A stretch of DNA of 37,367 bases from Oscillospiraceae bacterium (GTDB taxonomy: Bacteria; Bacillota; Clostridia; Oscillospirales; Oscillospiraceae): contig JAFSJZ010000008.1 in NCBI GenBank assembly GCA_017449185.1, forward strand, positions 1 through 37,367. Direction: 5' to 3'. Below the pieces are notes generated by a model. The model was given only the letters and a program-made list of their open reading frames with translations, was not told the DNA's origin and did not search any database. Position 1 is the stretch's first letter, and each line of letters starts with the position of its first letter. Positions 7,201 to 14,773 of the stretch are shown here, piece by piece. A program made the translations under genes and the position numbers.

Positions 7201-8394
7201 ATGACACATGACAAATGCGGCTTTGGGACCAAAGCGATCCATGCGGGCAACGTGAAGGATCAGCAGTTCGGCGCGCTGACGACGCCGATCTTCCAGACGT
7301 CCACCTTTGTGTTCGACTCCTGCGAGCAGGGGGGACGCCGCTTCGCGGGCACGGAGTAGGGCTATATCTACACCCGCCTCGGCAACCCCACGGTCTCCGT
7401 TCTGGAGAACAAGGTGGCGGCGCTCGAGGGCGGCGAGGCCTGCGTGGCCGCCGGCTCCGGCATGGGCGCGATCTCGTCCTGCCTGTGGACCATCGCGGGC
7501 GCGGGCAAGCACATTCTGGCGGACGGGACGCTCTACGGCTGCACTTACGCGCTGCTCAGCCACGGCATGACGCGCTACGGCGTGGAGGTCGACTTCATCG
7601 ACACCACCGATCTCGAGAGCGTCAAGGCGCACCTCAAGCCCAACACGGCGGCCGTCTATCTCGAAACGCCCGCCAACCCCAACCTGAAGATCACCGACAT
7701 CGCCGCCGTGGCGGAGATCGCGCACGCTTTCAATCCGGAGATCAAGGTCGTGTGCGACAACACCTTCGCCTCTCCCGCCCTGCAGCAGCCGCTCGCGCTC
7801 GGCGCAGACGTGGTGGTGCACTCCGCGACGAAGTACCTCAACGGTCACGGCGACGTGATCGCGGGCTTTGTGGTCGGCAAGGCGGACTTCATCTCCCAGG
7901 TCCGGCTTTTCGGCCTCAAGGACATGACCGGCGCGGTCATGGATCCCTTCGCCGCCTTCCTGATCCTGCGCGGTCTCAAGACGCTGGAGATCCGCATGGA
8001 GCGGCACTGCGCCAGCGCGAAGAAGGTCGCGGAATTCCTCGACGCGCATCCGGCTGTGCAGAAGGTCTATTATCCTGGCCTGCCGCATCATGAGGGCCAC
8101 GACGTCGCCGCGCGGCAGATGAAAGACTTCGGCGGCATGCTGAGCTTCGAGGTAAAGGGCGGCAAGGCCGCCGGCATGAAGCTTGTTAATTCCCTGAAGC
8201 TGATCACGGTCGCGGTCTCGCTGGGCGACGCCGAAACGCTCATCGAGCATCCCGCGTCCATGACGCACTCCACCTACTCGGCCGAGGAGCTGGAGGCCAG
8301 CGGCATCCCCGCCGGTCTGATCCGCCTGAGCGTCGGGTTGGAGAACGTCGAGGACATCATCGCCGATCTTGATCAGGCACTGAGCGCTCTGTAA
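7201..8394 (+). pseudogene. megL: Methionine gamma-lyase (PLP enzyme) with an in-frame amber codon
   Basis: Reading through one TAG at codon 53 (7357-7359) gives a full-length (about 397 codons) Cys/Met-metabolism PLP enzyme. It is closest to methionine gamma-lyase, which splits methionine into methanethiol, 2-oxobutyrate and ammonia. The family features are intact: F-A-G-x-E-x-G-Y-I-Y-T-R-L-G-N-P-T spans the stop, L-Y-G-C-T carries the Cys typical of this lyase, and [11 protein letters not shown] holds the PLP lysine at codon 211. The rest of the frame is open. AGGAGG (7188-7193) supports the ATG at 7201. TAG is used as a real stop in ftsE and the RsuA gene here, so the codon should truncate the protein at 52 residues. 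A GTG at 7414 with GGAG upstream could restart translation, but that product would lack the cofactor-phosphate-binding Tyr/Arg. It is either a fresh pseudogene, a strain variant, a suppressed stop or a sequencing error. Confidence 0.85.
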
Positions 8395-8416
8395 AACTAA
8401 GACAGGATCCGTATGG

Positions 8417-8448
8417 AGCCGGGCGGGGAACTCCCCGCCCGGCTTTTT
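8417..8448 (+). terminator. Terminator after the methionine gamma-lyase gene
   Basis: A perfect 12-bp GC-rich stem (8417-8428 with 8433-8444) around loop AACT is followed by TTTTT. Confidence 0.9.
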
Positions 8449-8535
8449 CCGTGCGCGGGCGTACCGGGCAGCATTGTCCCATTTTGCGGTCAGAGCCGGC
8501 CTCTACCGCCGTTGATTGCAGGCCGGGAGCATTGT

Positions 8536-8652
8536 ATGATAAAAACAGATGAAAGGCTTTTTCGACAGAAGGTGCGCCTGATGATATTATTTATCTGCTG
8601 TCTGGTGCTCGGCTTCTTCTGGCATCTTCTGATTAAGGGGAACACGTATTGA
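8536..8652 (+). CDS. Small single-span membrane protein (38 residues)
   Basis: The short frame has a charged N-terminus (MIKTDERLFRQKVR), then one hydrophobic helix (LMILFICCLVLGFFWHLLI) and a short KGNTY tail. Positive charge before the helix predicts an N-in orientation. GGGAG lies seven bases before the ATG. It is followed after 22 bases by another small membrane frame with a strong ribosome binding site, and both precede a terminator, so they look like a two-gene unit. I do not recognise the family and can assign no function. Confidence 0.55.
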   Translation: MIKTDERLFRQKVRLMILFICCLVLGFFWHLLIKGNTY

Positions 8653-8674
8653 CCAAATCAGGGAGGGAGAGCTC

Positions 8675-8836
8675 ATGAACATTGCCATCGCCGCCGCGCT
8701 GCTGATCATGCTGATCGTGCATATCGGAAAGGAGAACCATGCTGCGCCGCCCGCGCCGAAGAAAACCGAGCGGGACGAGCTCGACTGGATTGACGAGCTG
8801 GAGGTCCTTGACGCGATCACGGATGATTTTGTATGA
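8675..8836 (+). CDS. Small membrane protein with an acidic tail (53 residues)
   Basis: The frame encodes an N-terminal hydrophobic helix (MNIAIAAALLIMLIVHIG) and then a hydrophilic tail that turns strongly acidic (ERDELDWIDELEVLDAITDD). GGGAGGGAG lies six bases before the ATG, one of the best ribosome binding sites in the window, which supports real translation. The gene ends 25 bases before a 20-bp terminator stem. It lies next to, and convergent with, the microprotein of the first 2-HAD operon but shares no sequence with it. The function is unknown. Confidence 0.6.
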   Translation: MNIAIAAALLIMLIVHIGKENHAAPPAPKKTERDELDWIDELEVLDAITDDFV

Positions 8837-8861
8837 TCGGAACGGAGATCATATTCAGCGA

Positions 8862-8904
8862 AGAAAAGACAGACACCCTTTTGGAAAGGGTGTCTGTCTT
8901 TTCT
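8862..8904. terminator. Bidirectional terminator between the small-ORF pair and 2-HAD operon 1
   Basis: A perfect 20-bp stem (8862-8881 with 8885-8904) around TGG has A-rich and T-rich arms at both ends. It serves the plus-strand small genes and the minus-strand operon that converge here. Confidence 0.9.
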
Positions 8905-8952
8905 CTTTTATCGGCCGCATCCCGCGTACGGGAACTCCGTCCGAAACGGTTG

Positions 8953-9108
8953 TTACAGCCTGTGGTCGCGCTCAAGCTTGTCATAGTGCCGCATCATCGG
9001 CTTTTCCAGCAGCTTGACCAGCTTGGTGTCGAGATTGAACCAATAGATCAGCACGACCAGCGCGAACAGCGCCGCGAGCACGATGAGTATGATCCAGATC
9101 GCGTTCAT
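8953..9108 (-). CDS. Membrane microprotein of 2-HAD operon 1 (FNLD family)
   Basis: This 51-residue protein has an N-terminal hydrophobic helix (residues about 3-22) and then a conserved soluble tail, FNLDTKLVKLLEKP...HYDKLERDHRL. Its paralogue at 14567-14758 carries F-N-L-D-x-K-L, Y-D-x-L-E and the same 28-residue distance from FNLD to the C-terminus. The start at 9108 follows an AAGGAGGAGAAGG ribosome binding site that begins right after the stop codon of the large 2-HAD subunit. That spacing shows tight coupling. The likely role is to anchor or assist the dehydratase-like complex at the membrane. I know no named family for it, so the function is inferred only from context and duplication. 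Confidence 0.75.
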   Translation of the reverse strand: MNAIWIILIVLAALFALVVLIYWFNLDTKLVKLLEKPMMRHYDKLERDHRL

Positions 9109-9121
9109 TTCCTTCTCCTCC

Positions 9122-10660
9122 TTACCAGCTCTCGTCGTCGTCAAAGTCCACCAGCGTGGGATCGAGCGGCTCCTCGTTCATGACTGTCTGCATGAACACG
9201 TTCACGTTGGCGCGCATCTCGCGGCGGGTGATCGAGGTGGGATCCATCAGATCCTGCCGGACGCGGCACATCGGGATGCCGCGCTGCCGCGCGCCCTCCT
9301 CGAACAGACCGTTGATCGCGCCGACGCCCTTGCAGGAGATCTGGTCGAACATCAGGATCATGTCGGCGCGGTACTCGGCGTATTTCTCCCACAGATCGTC
9401 GAGCATCAGCTCGCTGCCGCCCTTGGTGTGGGCGCGCATCGTGGAGGTCTCGATCATGTTCGCAAGCCCGCGCAGCATGCTCTCGCGCGTGGAGGTGTCG
9501 ATGAGCTCCGTGCCGTGGATGTCGATCATCTCGCACACCGAGTCGATTCCCCAGCATTCGAGCAGCCAGTTGTTGAAGTTGGCGTAGTTGTTCGCGGGCG
9601 TGTTCCAGACGATCGCACGGTGGCGGATCGTCTTGGGACAGTTGCCTGCGGCCACCTGCTTCTGCAGCAGCGCGTTGACCTTGCGGTCGTTTTCCAGCGC
9701 CTTTTTCTCGCCGCAGACGGCCTGGTGTTCAAAAATGCGGTAGAGCCAGGCGGAGGCGCCGGTGTGCGGCGGGATGTCCGTGCGGTTGAGCTCCCACTTC
9801 TCGAACTTGGCCTCGTTCTGCTTGTTCCAGATCTCGCAGGCTTTCTTGAGCGCGTCCCAGTCGTACGTTTCTCCGGTGTGGTTTTCGATAAACGCGATGG
9901 CCGAGAGGATCTCCTCCACGGCGTAGTCCTGCACCTCACCCCTCTTCCAGCGCAGCGGCACGTTCAGCGGCTGCGTCGGAAGGCCGATGCGCCGGTCCTG
10001 GATCATCGAGGTCATGATGCTGCCGTCGCAGGGCATGTTCGAGGTCACCATGCAGCAGCCGATCTTCGGAAAGTCGTCCTCAATGGCAAGCCCCGCCTCG
10101 AACGAGGGCAGGGGACACACGTCCGCCGGCAGACCGTAAAGCTCGCTCTGGGAGATATAGTGCACGGGGCTGTGCTGGTTGATCAGCGAGGGCAGATACA
10201 TCGGGTATTCCTGGAAGAGGATCGTCTTGCAGGTCGGGAAGCCCCTGCCGATCAGCGCGGGCAGCAGCTCGTCGAAGCAGATGATTTTTCGGTTCAGTTC
10301 CTCGGACTTCGGGCTGCAGGGGTGCAGGTGCAGATCCGCCGAGAAGATGGTCGTGAGCGTCTCCGTCACGTTCTCCGCGAGATAGTTGAGGTTGCTGCGC
10401 GCGGCGCGCAGCCCTGCGTCTCGCTGTCCCGAGCAGAGCCGGTCAAAGAAGGAGGGGACCGTCAGATACGAGAACATCCAGCGGTAGCGGAAGATCGCCT
10501 TGAGGTTCTGACGCAGGTGTGAGAACATCCAGCGGATCAGGATACCCCAGAGACGGCACCATTGTCCGAAATCATAGATCGTATCGCGCCAGCCGCGCCA
10601 TTCGCGGTGACGGGCGATCGCGGTGCCTTTCCGCAGGTTCAAAGCCGCGCCTCTCCTCAT
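9122..10660 (-). CDS. 2-hydroxyacyl-CoA dehydratase-family large subunit, copy 1
   Basis: The 512-residue protein belongs to the HgdAB/FldBC/BcrBC superfamily, whose known members use an activator-supplied electron for radical dehydration or reduction of acyl-CoAs. Three cysteines fit the family's [4Fe-4S] ligand pattern: Cys182 (ADVCP), Cys211 (PCDGS) and Cys443 (ISCKG). An extra Cys202-Cys203 pair lies between the first two. About 170 residues precede the first cysteine, far more than in classic subunits. This extension has the conserved REWRG..DT.YD start, aromatic-rich hydrophobic stretches and an RYRWM-SYL-VP block. The ATG overlaps the stop of the small subunit (ATGA), so the two are made together. 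The microprotein gene follows 13 bases later. The substrate is unknown. Confidence 0.85.
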   Translation of the reverse strand: MRRGAALNLRKGTAIARHREWRGWRDTIYDFGQWCRLWGILIRWMFSHLRQNLKAIFRYRWMFSYLTVPSFFDRLCSGQRDAGLRAARSNLNYLAENVTETLTTIFSADLHLHPCSPKSEELNRKIICFDELLPALIGRGFPTCKTILFQEYPMYLPSLINQHSPVHYISQSELYGLPADVCPLPSFEAGLAIEDDFPKIGCCMVTSNMPCDGSIMTSMIQDRRIGLPTQPLNVPLRWKRGEVQDYAVEEILSAIAFIENHTGETYDWDALKKACEIWNKQNEAKFEKWELNRTDIPPHTGASAWLYRIFEHQAVCGEKKALENDRKVNALLQKQVAAGNCPKTIRHRAIVWNTPANNYANFNNWLLECWGIDSVCEMIDIHGTELIDTSTRESMLRGLANMIETSTMRAHTKGGSELMLDDLWEKYAEYRADMILMFDQISCKGVGAINGLFEEGARQRGIPMCRVRQDLMDPTSITRREMRANVNVFMQTVMNEEPLDPTLVDFDDDESW

Positions 10661-11853
10661 GCGTCCGCGCCTCCTTCCTGGATCTTCTTGAACTCGATGC
10701 TCTCGACGAAAGCCTGGATGCGCGTGGCGAGCTGGCCGGAGCCGCGCACCACGTATTCGCGGTCGATGCCGAGCGTCGGCAGACCGTATTCCTCGCGCAT
10801 GACCTGGGTGTTCAGCGTGCGCTCATAGCCCCAGAAGTCGCAGAACTTCGCCTGCTCGTACACGACGCCGTCCGCGCGGTATTCCTCCGCAAGGCGCCGC
10901 ACGGTCTCGCGCCGCTGCAGGATCTTTTCCTGCGACATGAAGCGCGGGCACTCGTTCGTTTCCAGATAGAAACGGCAGACCTGCTCGAGCGCGTCTCCGT
11001 CCTCGCGCAGCGGGATCTGCTGCCGACCCGGGAAGGAGCCGAAGCAATAGCGGTCCGCCGCCACATAGCAGCGGCAGTTCTCCAGGATCTCGGAGAAAGC
11101 GTAGTCGTCCAGCTCACTGCCCACGACGACGACGCGGGCGCGCCAGCGAGCGAGCGGATCGGGTTCTCTCGTGCGCAGTTCCTCGAGTGTCTCGCGCAGA
11201 TAGGGCAGAATACGCGCCGTCGGGCAGGCGTAGCTCACCAGCGAAAGGATATGGAACTCCCGCGGCGTGATAACGGGGTTGTCCGCGCGGCGCATGGCGG
11301 AGATCTCTTCGAAGATCGCGCAGAGCGCGTTGTGCTCCTTGACTGCGGCGCGGATCGCCGCGTCCGAGACGTCGATCCCGTACTTCTCCGCGAGAGGGCG
11401 CAGCAGCTGAGCGCGCACTTGCTCGGTATAGAGCTTCAGCCCGTGCGGACTGAGCTTGAGCGGCGCGTCGATGATGCCCCAGCCGAAGCGGGGATTGTCG
11501 ATGAGCTCCAGCTCACGGATGTTTTCCACTACCCGCACCATCTGCTGGCAGGTGTCGGAGCTGGCGTAGAAATCGAGGAAGTTCATCCCGCCCTCAAAGG
11601 CGCGCTCGAACAGCGCGCGGGTATAGCCGCAGACGAAGCTGGACATGTAATACTGACTGATATCCAGCGAGCCGGTGTTCGGCGCGCGCAGACGCACGGA
11701 AAAAGCCTTGCCGCAGTTGAGCAGCGCCTCCGGCACATAATAACAGCTGTAGCCGACCGCAACGCCTCCGTCCGTTTTTTCCGCGCGGACGAGTTCGTTG
11801 TCCGCCTGCTCGAGCAGTCCCTCAAAAAAGTGGATATGCTTCAGGTCCCGCAT
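10657..11853 (-). CDS. 2-hydroxyacyl-CoA dehydratase-family small subunit, copy 1
   Basis: At 398 residues this is close to classic HgdB/FldC size. It carries the family's three cluster-ligand positions: Cys37 in YSCYYVPEALL, Cys75 in FVCGYTRAL and Cys338 in KFCDFWGYER. The putative iron-sulfur site is therefore complete. The protein begins MRDLK like its paralogue at 16369-17568 and aligns with it along its whole length. It is the first gene of the operon, behind a consensus-like promoter that is back to back with the promoter of the alcohol dehydrogenase operon. AAGGAG lies nine bases before the ATG. No activator ATPase of the HgdC type, which such enzymes need, is encoded in the window. 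Confidence 0.87.
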   Translation of the reverse strand: MRDLKHIHFFEGLLEQADNELVRAEKTDGGVAVGYSCYYVPEALLNCGKAFSVRLRAPNTGSLDISQYYMSSFVCGYTRALFERAFEGGMNFLDFYASSDTCQQMVRVVENIRELELIDNPRFGWGIIDAPLKLSPHGLKLYTEQVRAQLLRPLAEKYGIDVSDAAIRAAVKEHNALCAIFEEISAMRRADNPVITPREFHILSLVSYACPTARILPYLRETLEELRTREPDPLARWRARVVVVGSELDDYAFSEILENCRCYVAADRYCFGSFPGRQQIPLREDGDALEQVCRFYLETNECPRFMSQEKILQRRETVRRLAEEYRADGVVYEQAKFCDFWGYERTLNTQVMREEYGLPTLGIDREYVVRGSGQLATRIQAFVESIEFKKIQEGGADA

Positions 11854-11885
11854 AGTCCCATACTCCTTTTCCTTTCGTACTTTTC

Positions 11886-11914
11886 AGTATAGCAGAGCGG
11901 AATGTGGAAGACAA
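11886..11914 (-). promoter_or_regulatory. Promoter of 2-HAD operon 1
   Basis: On the minus strand, TTGTCT (11914-11909) and TATACT (11891-11886) are separated by 17 bases. It lies about 30 bases upstream of the small-subunit start. Confidence 0.7.
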
Positions 11915-11942
11915 GAAGCGGCACGTTTTTTCGCCGCCTGTC

Positions 11943-11971
11943 TTGAGAGAAAGACGGGGTCGTGGTATACT
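11943..11971 (+). promoter_or_regulatory. Promoter of the alcohol dehydrogenase operon
   Basis: TTGAGA (11943-11948) and TATACT (11966-11971) are 17 bases apart. The two divergent promoters here have the identical -10 hexamer, and their -35 boxes lie only 28 bases apart, so one regulator could control both. Confidence 0.7.
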
Positions 11972-11999
11972 ATCCTAAACCATTATGGGAGGGCATGAC

Positions 12000-13211
12000 A
12001 TGGGAGCGATCCAAACGGCGTATTACCGCAGCTTTCAGGCGGTGTTCAATATCGGCGCGCGGCTTTTGTACTGGCGCAAGCCGATCCCAGTTTCGGGCGT
12101 CGGCAGCATCGGGAAGATCCCGGAGCTGCTGAAGAAGGAAAAAGTCGGCAAAGTGTTGGTCGTCACCGGCCCGACCGTCGGGAAAAAGCTCGCCCCGAAG
12201 ATCCTTGCGGAGCTGGACGCGGCCGAGATCGCATACACGCTCTTCGCCGAAGTGGAGGCCAACCCCTCGGTGGATACGGTCAATAAGATCCAAAAGCTCT
12301 ATCTCGACAGCGGCTGCGAGGGCGTTATCGCGATCGGCGGCGGCTCGCCCATGGATGCGGCCAAGGCTGCGGCCGCCCGCGTGGTGCGTCCCGGCAGGGA
12401 AGTCGGGCAGATGGCCGGCCTGCTGAAGGTCGGCAGAAATCTCCCGCCCTTTATCGCCGTGCCCACCACGGCGGGCACGGGCTCGGAGACCACGATCGCC
12501 GCCGTCATCACCGACAGCGCCACGCACCACAAATACGCGCTGATGGATCTGCACCTCGTGCCGAAATACGCGGTGCTCGACCCGGAGATGACGCGCGAGC
12601 TTCCGCCGAAGGTGACCTCCACCACCGGCATGGACGCGCTGACTCATGCGGTGGAGGCCTATATCTGCTGGACCTACAACACGAAAGAGAGCATCCGTCT
12701 GGCCGAGGAGGCCGTTTGCGGCATTTTCCGCTACCTCGAGCGGGCTTACCGCGACGGAAGCGATATGGAGGCGCGCACGGAGATGCTGATCGCGGCCTAT
12801 AAAGCCGGCTTCGCCTTCACCCGCGCGGGCGTGGGCAACGTCCACGCGATCGCCCATACGCTCGGCGGCCTGTACAACACGCCGCACGGTCTCGCCAATG
12901 CCGTGATCCTGCCCATCGTGCTCGAGGACTACGGAGAGGTCGTCTATCCCAAGCTTGCGCGCCTTGCCGTCCTCACGGGCGTTAAAACGGACGGAAGCGA
13001 GGCGGAGAGGGCGCAGGCCTTTATCCGCGAGATCCGCGCGATGAACGCGCGCATGAACATCCCCACAGGCTTCGACCACATCCGAGAGGAGGACATCCCG
13101 CAGATGATCACCTGGGCGCTGGCGGAGGCCAACCCCGTCTATCCCGTCCCCGTGGTCTACGACAGGACGCGCTGCGAGAAGGTTATCCGCCGCATCATCG
13201 CCGAGGCGTAA
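12000..13211 (+). CDS. Iron-containing alcohol dehydrogenase
   Basis: The 403-residue enzyme belongs to the group III (Fe-ADH) family, which interconverts aldehydes or ketones and alcohols with NAD(P). The nucleotide-binding GGGSPMDAAKA, the TTAGTGSE loop and the metal-binding H-A-V-E-A-Y...H-A-I-A-H-T-L-G-G...H-G-L-A-N-A histidine series are all present. The ATG at 12000 is chosen over one at 11985 because GGGAGGG (11987-11993) then sits six bases upstream. It heads an operon with the YhhN-like and cysteine hydrolase genes and is divergent from 2-HAD operon 1. The physiological substrate is not visible. A fatty aldehyde is a plausible guess given the next gene. Confidence 0.9.
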   Translation: MGAIQTAYYRSFQAVFNIGARLLYWRKPIPVSGVGSIGKIPELLKKEKVGKVLVVTGPTVGKKLAPKILAELDAAEIAYTLFAEVEANPSVDTVNKIQKLYLDSGCEGVIAIGGGSPMDAAKAAAARVVRPGREVGQMAGLLKVGRNLPPFIAVPTTAGTGSETTIAAVITDSATHHKYALMDLHLVPKYAVLDPEMTRELPPKVTSTTGMDALTHAVEAYICWTYNTKESIRLAEEAVCGIFRYLERAYRDGSDMEARTEMLIAAYKAGFAFTRAGVGNVHAIAHTLGGLYNTPHGLANAVILPIVLEDYGEVVYPKLARLAVLTGVKTDGSEAERAQAFIREIRAMNARMNIPTGFDHIREEDIPQMITWALAEANPVYPVPVVYDRTRCEKVIRRIIAEA

Positions 13212-13240
13212 AGATACATTAAGAAAGGGACGTGCACACC

Positions 13241-13900
13241 ATGATGATCCTGGTTATCCTCTGCCTTGCGCTTGCCGCCGTGTTCCTCTATCAGGAGAAA
13301 GAACAGAAATACGTTCCGGCCGTCGTGCTCAAGGGCCTTGCCTCGCTTTGCTTTGTGATCCTCGGAGCGCTGCTGAGCCACGGCTCGCACACGGCGAAGC
13401 TGATCGTGACCGGCCTTGTGCTCGGCTGCGTCGCGGACGTCATGCTGAACCTCCGCTTCGTCTTCGAGAAAAAAGGCAGACTTATCTTTCTCGCGGGCAT
13501 CCTGGTCTTTCTCGCCGGACATATTTTCTATCTCGCCGTCGCGCTGCCGCTCTCGAAGGCCCCGATCGTCTGTCTGATCGTCGGCGCCGTGCTGACGGCG
13601 CTGCTGATGAGCTGGATCTTCAAACGCATCACGGCGCAGAAGGCCTTCAAGATCTTCGGCGTGTTCTACATCGGCGCGATCGTGCTGCTCAACTGCGTCG
13701 CGATCGGCAATCTGCTTGCCGCGCCCTCGGCCTTCACGGCCCTCTTCGCCGCGGGCGGCATATTCTTCCTCGTGAGCGATATCGTGCTGATCCTCAACAC
13801 CTTCGGCGCGGAGACGAAGCAGAGCCTGCGCGTGACGAATATCGCGCTCTATTACGTCGGCCAGCTCCTGATCGCGCTGAGTCTGCGCTTCCTTGTCTGA
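13241..13900 (+). CDS. YhhN/TMEM86-family membrane protein (lysoplasmalogenase-like)
   Basis: The 219-residue protein has about eight hydrophobic spans. It keeps the two conserved acidic blocks of the YhhN family, G-C-V-A-D-V-M-L-N near residue 65 and F-L-V-S-D-I-V-L-I-L-N-T-F near residue 180. Characterised members hydrolyse the vinyl-ether bond of lysoplasmalogens, releasing a fatty aldehyde and a lysophospholipid. The ATG at 13241 is preferred because AAAGGG lies 11 bases upstream, while the earlier GTG is too close to it. The alcohol dehydrogenase gene upstream could dispose of the aldehyde product. That pairing is an inference from operon order. Confidence 0.75.
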   Translation: MMILVILCLALAAVFLYQEKEQKYVPAVVLKGLASLCFVILGALLSHGSHTAKLIVTGLVLGCVADVMLNLRFVFEKKGRLIFLAGILVFLAGHIFYLAVALPLSKAPIVCLIVGAVLTALLMSWIFKRITAQKAFKIFGVFYIGAIVLLNCVAIGNLLAAPSAFTALFAAGGIFFLVSDIVLILNTFGAETKQSLRVTNIALYYVGQLLIALSLRFLV

Positions 13901-13913
13901 AAAGGAGCGCGCC

Positions 13914-14498
13914 ATGAGCGTTGATCAAAACGCCGCCCTGCTCGTCATCGACATGCAGCGCGGCTTCCTTTCTCCGCGCTCGCCGCTGTGCATCGAAGGC
14001 GCGGCGGCTACCGTTCCGGCCTGCGCCGCCGTGATCGATGCCTGCAGAGAAAAGGGGATCCCCGTGTTCTTTATCACGCGCGCCTACGCCGCGGACGGCA
14101 GCGACGTCGAGCGCCCGCGCCGCGCGGCGTGGGAGGCGGGCGGCAAGCCGCTCTCGCCCGGCTGCGACGAGGAGATCTCCGACGCCATGCCGGAGGCGTT
14201 CGGCAGCGATGGGAGAGACTATCACATCGTCAAGCCGCGCTATTCGGCCTTCTTTGCGACGGAGCTGGACCTCGTACTGCGCCGCCTCGGCGTCGAACGT
14301 GTGATCCTCGCCGGGACGACGACGCCGAACTGCATCCGCACGAGCTGCTACGACGCGATCTCGCTCGATTACGACGTCACGGTGCTCAGCGACTGCACCT
14401 CCTCGAAAACGCCCGAGATCCAGCAAAGCAACCTGCGCGACATGGCCAACGCCGGCGCGGAGGTCATAAGCGCGGCGGAACTCCTTCTGCGGATCTGA
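13914..14498 (+). CDS. Isochorismatase-like cysteine hydrolase
   Basis: The 194-residue product has the three catalytic positions of the isochorismatase-like hydrolase fold: Asp13 in LLVIDMQRGF, Lys107 in VKPRYSAF and Cys140 in TTTPNCIRT. Such enzymes are cytosolic amidases (nicotinamide, carbamoyl or related substrates), and the sequence does not fix which. The ATG at 13914 follows AAGGAG by six bases. The gap to the YhhN stop is only 13 bases, so it is the third gene of the operon. The operon ends at a shared bidirectional terminator. Confidence 0.88.
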   Translation: MSVDQNAALLVIDMQRGFLSPRSPLCIEGAAATVPACAAVIDACREKGIPVFFITRAYAADGSDVERPRRAAWEAGGKPLSPGCDEEISDAMPEAFGSDGRDYHIVKPRYSAFFATELDLVLRRLGVERVILAGTTTPNCIRTSCYDAISLDYDVTVLSDCTSSKTPEIQQSNLRDMANAGAEVISAAELLLRI

Positions 14499-14510
14499 AC
14501 GGGAAACGGA

Positions 14511-14556
14511 ACAAACGAAAAGCGAGAGCCTCTGCAGGCTCTCGCTTTTCGTTTGT
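14511..14556. terminator. Bidirectional terminator between the ADH operon and 2-HAD operon 2
   Basis: A perfect 21-bp stem (14511-14531 with 14536-14556) around CTGC, with ACAAACG and CGTTTGT ends, separates the converging transcripts. Confidence 0.92.
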
Positions 14557-14566
14557 CGGGATCTGT

Positions 14567-14758
14567 TCAGATGTACTGATTGTGCTCGAGATGATCGTAC
14601 CATTTTTCCAACCAGGGGGCGATGACGGCCATCAGTTTCATATCCAGGTTGAAAATATACATTGTAAAGGTCACGGCGAAGAAGCCCAGCACGACAGCCA
14701 GGAGCTTCAGCAGCAGCTTGCCCAGCGCCTTCGCGATTTTGCACTTGCACTTACACAT
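14567..14758 (-). CDS. Membrane microprotein of 2-HAD operon 2 (FNLD family)
   Basis: The 63-residue protein begins MCKCKCK, an alternating Cys-Lys run, followed by a basic patch and one hydrophobic helix (about residues 16-34). It then has the conserved tail FNLDMKLMAVIAPWLEKWYDH and LEHNQYI. The tail matches the microprotein at 8953-9108 without gaps: F-N-L-D-x-K-L and, twelve residues after it, Y-D-x-L-E, both ending 28 residues from the F. AGGAGG lies eight bases before the ATG, and the gene starts 15 bases after the large-subunit stop. It is the last gene of its operon. A membrane anchor or cofactor-delivery role for the dehydratase-like complex is inferred; the cysteines could bind metal or be lipid-modified, neither of which is shown. 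Confidence 0.75.
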   Translation of the reverse strand: MCKCKCKIAKALGKLLLKLLAVVLGFFAVTFTMYIFNLDMKLMAVIAPWLEKWYDHLEHNQYI

Positions 14759-14773
14759 TTTCCGATCCTCCTA

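Noticed and set aside
7357..7359. Amber codon as programmed pyrrolysine
   Set aside because: ftsE and the RsuA-family gene end in TAG where read-through would make nonsense. The position is outside the active-site lysine and no pyl genes are in the window. Kept only as a remote option.
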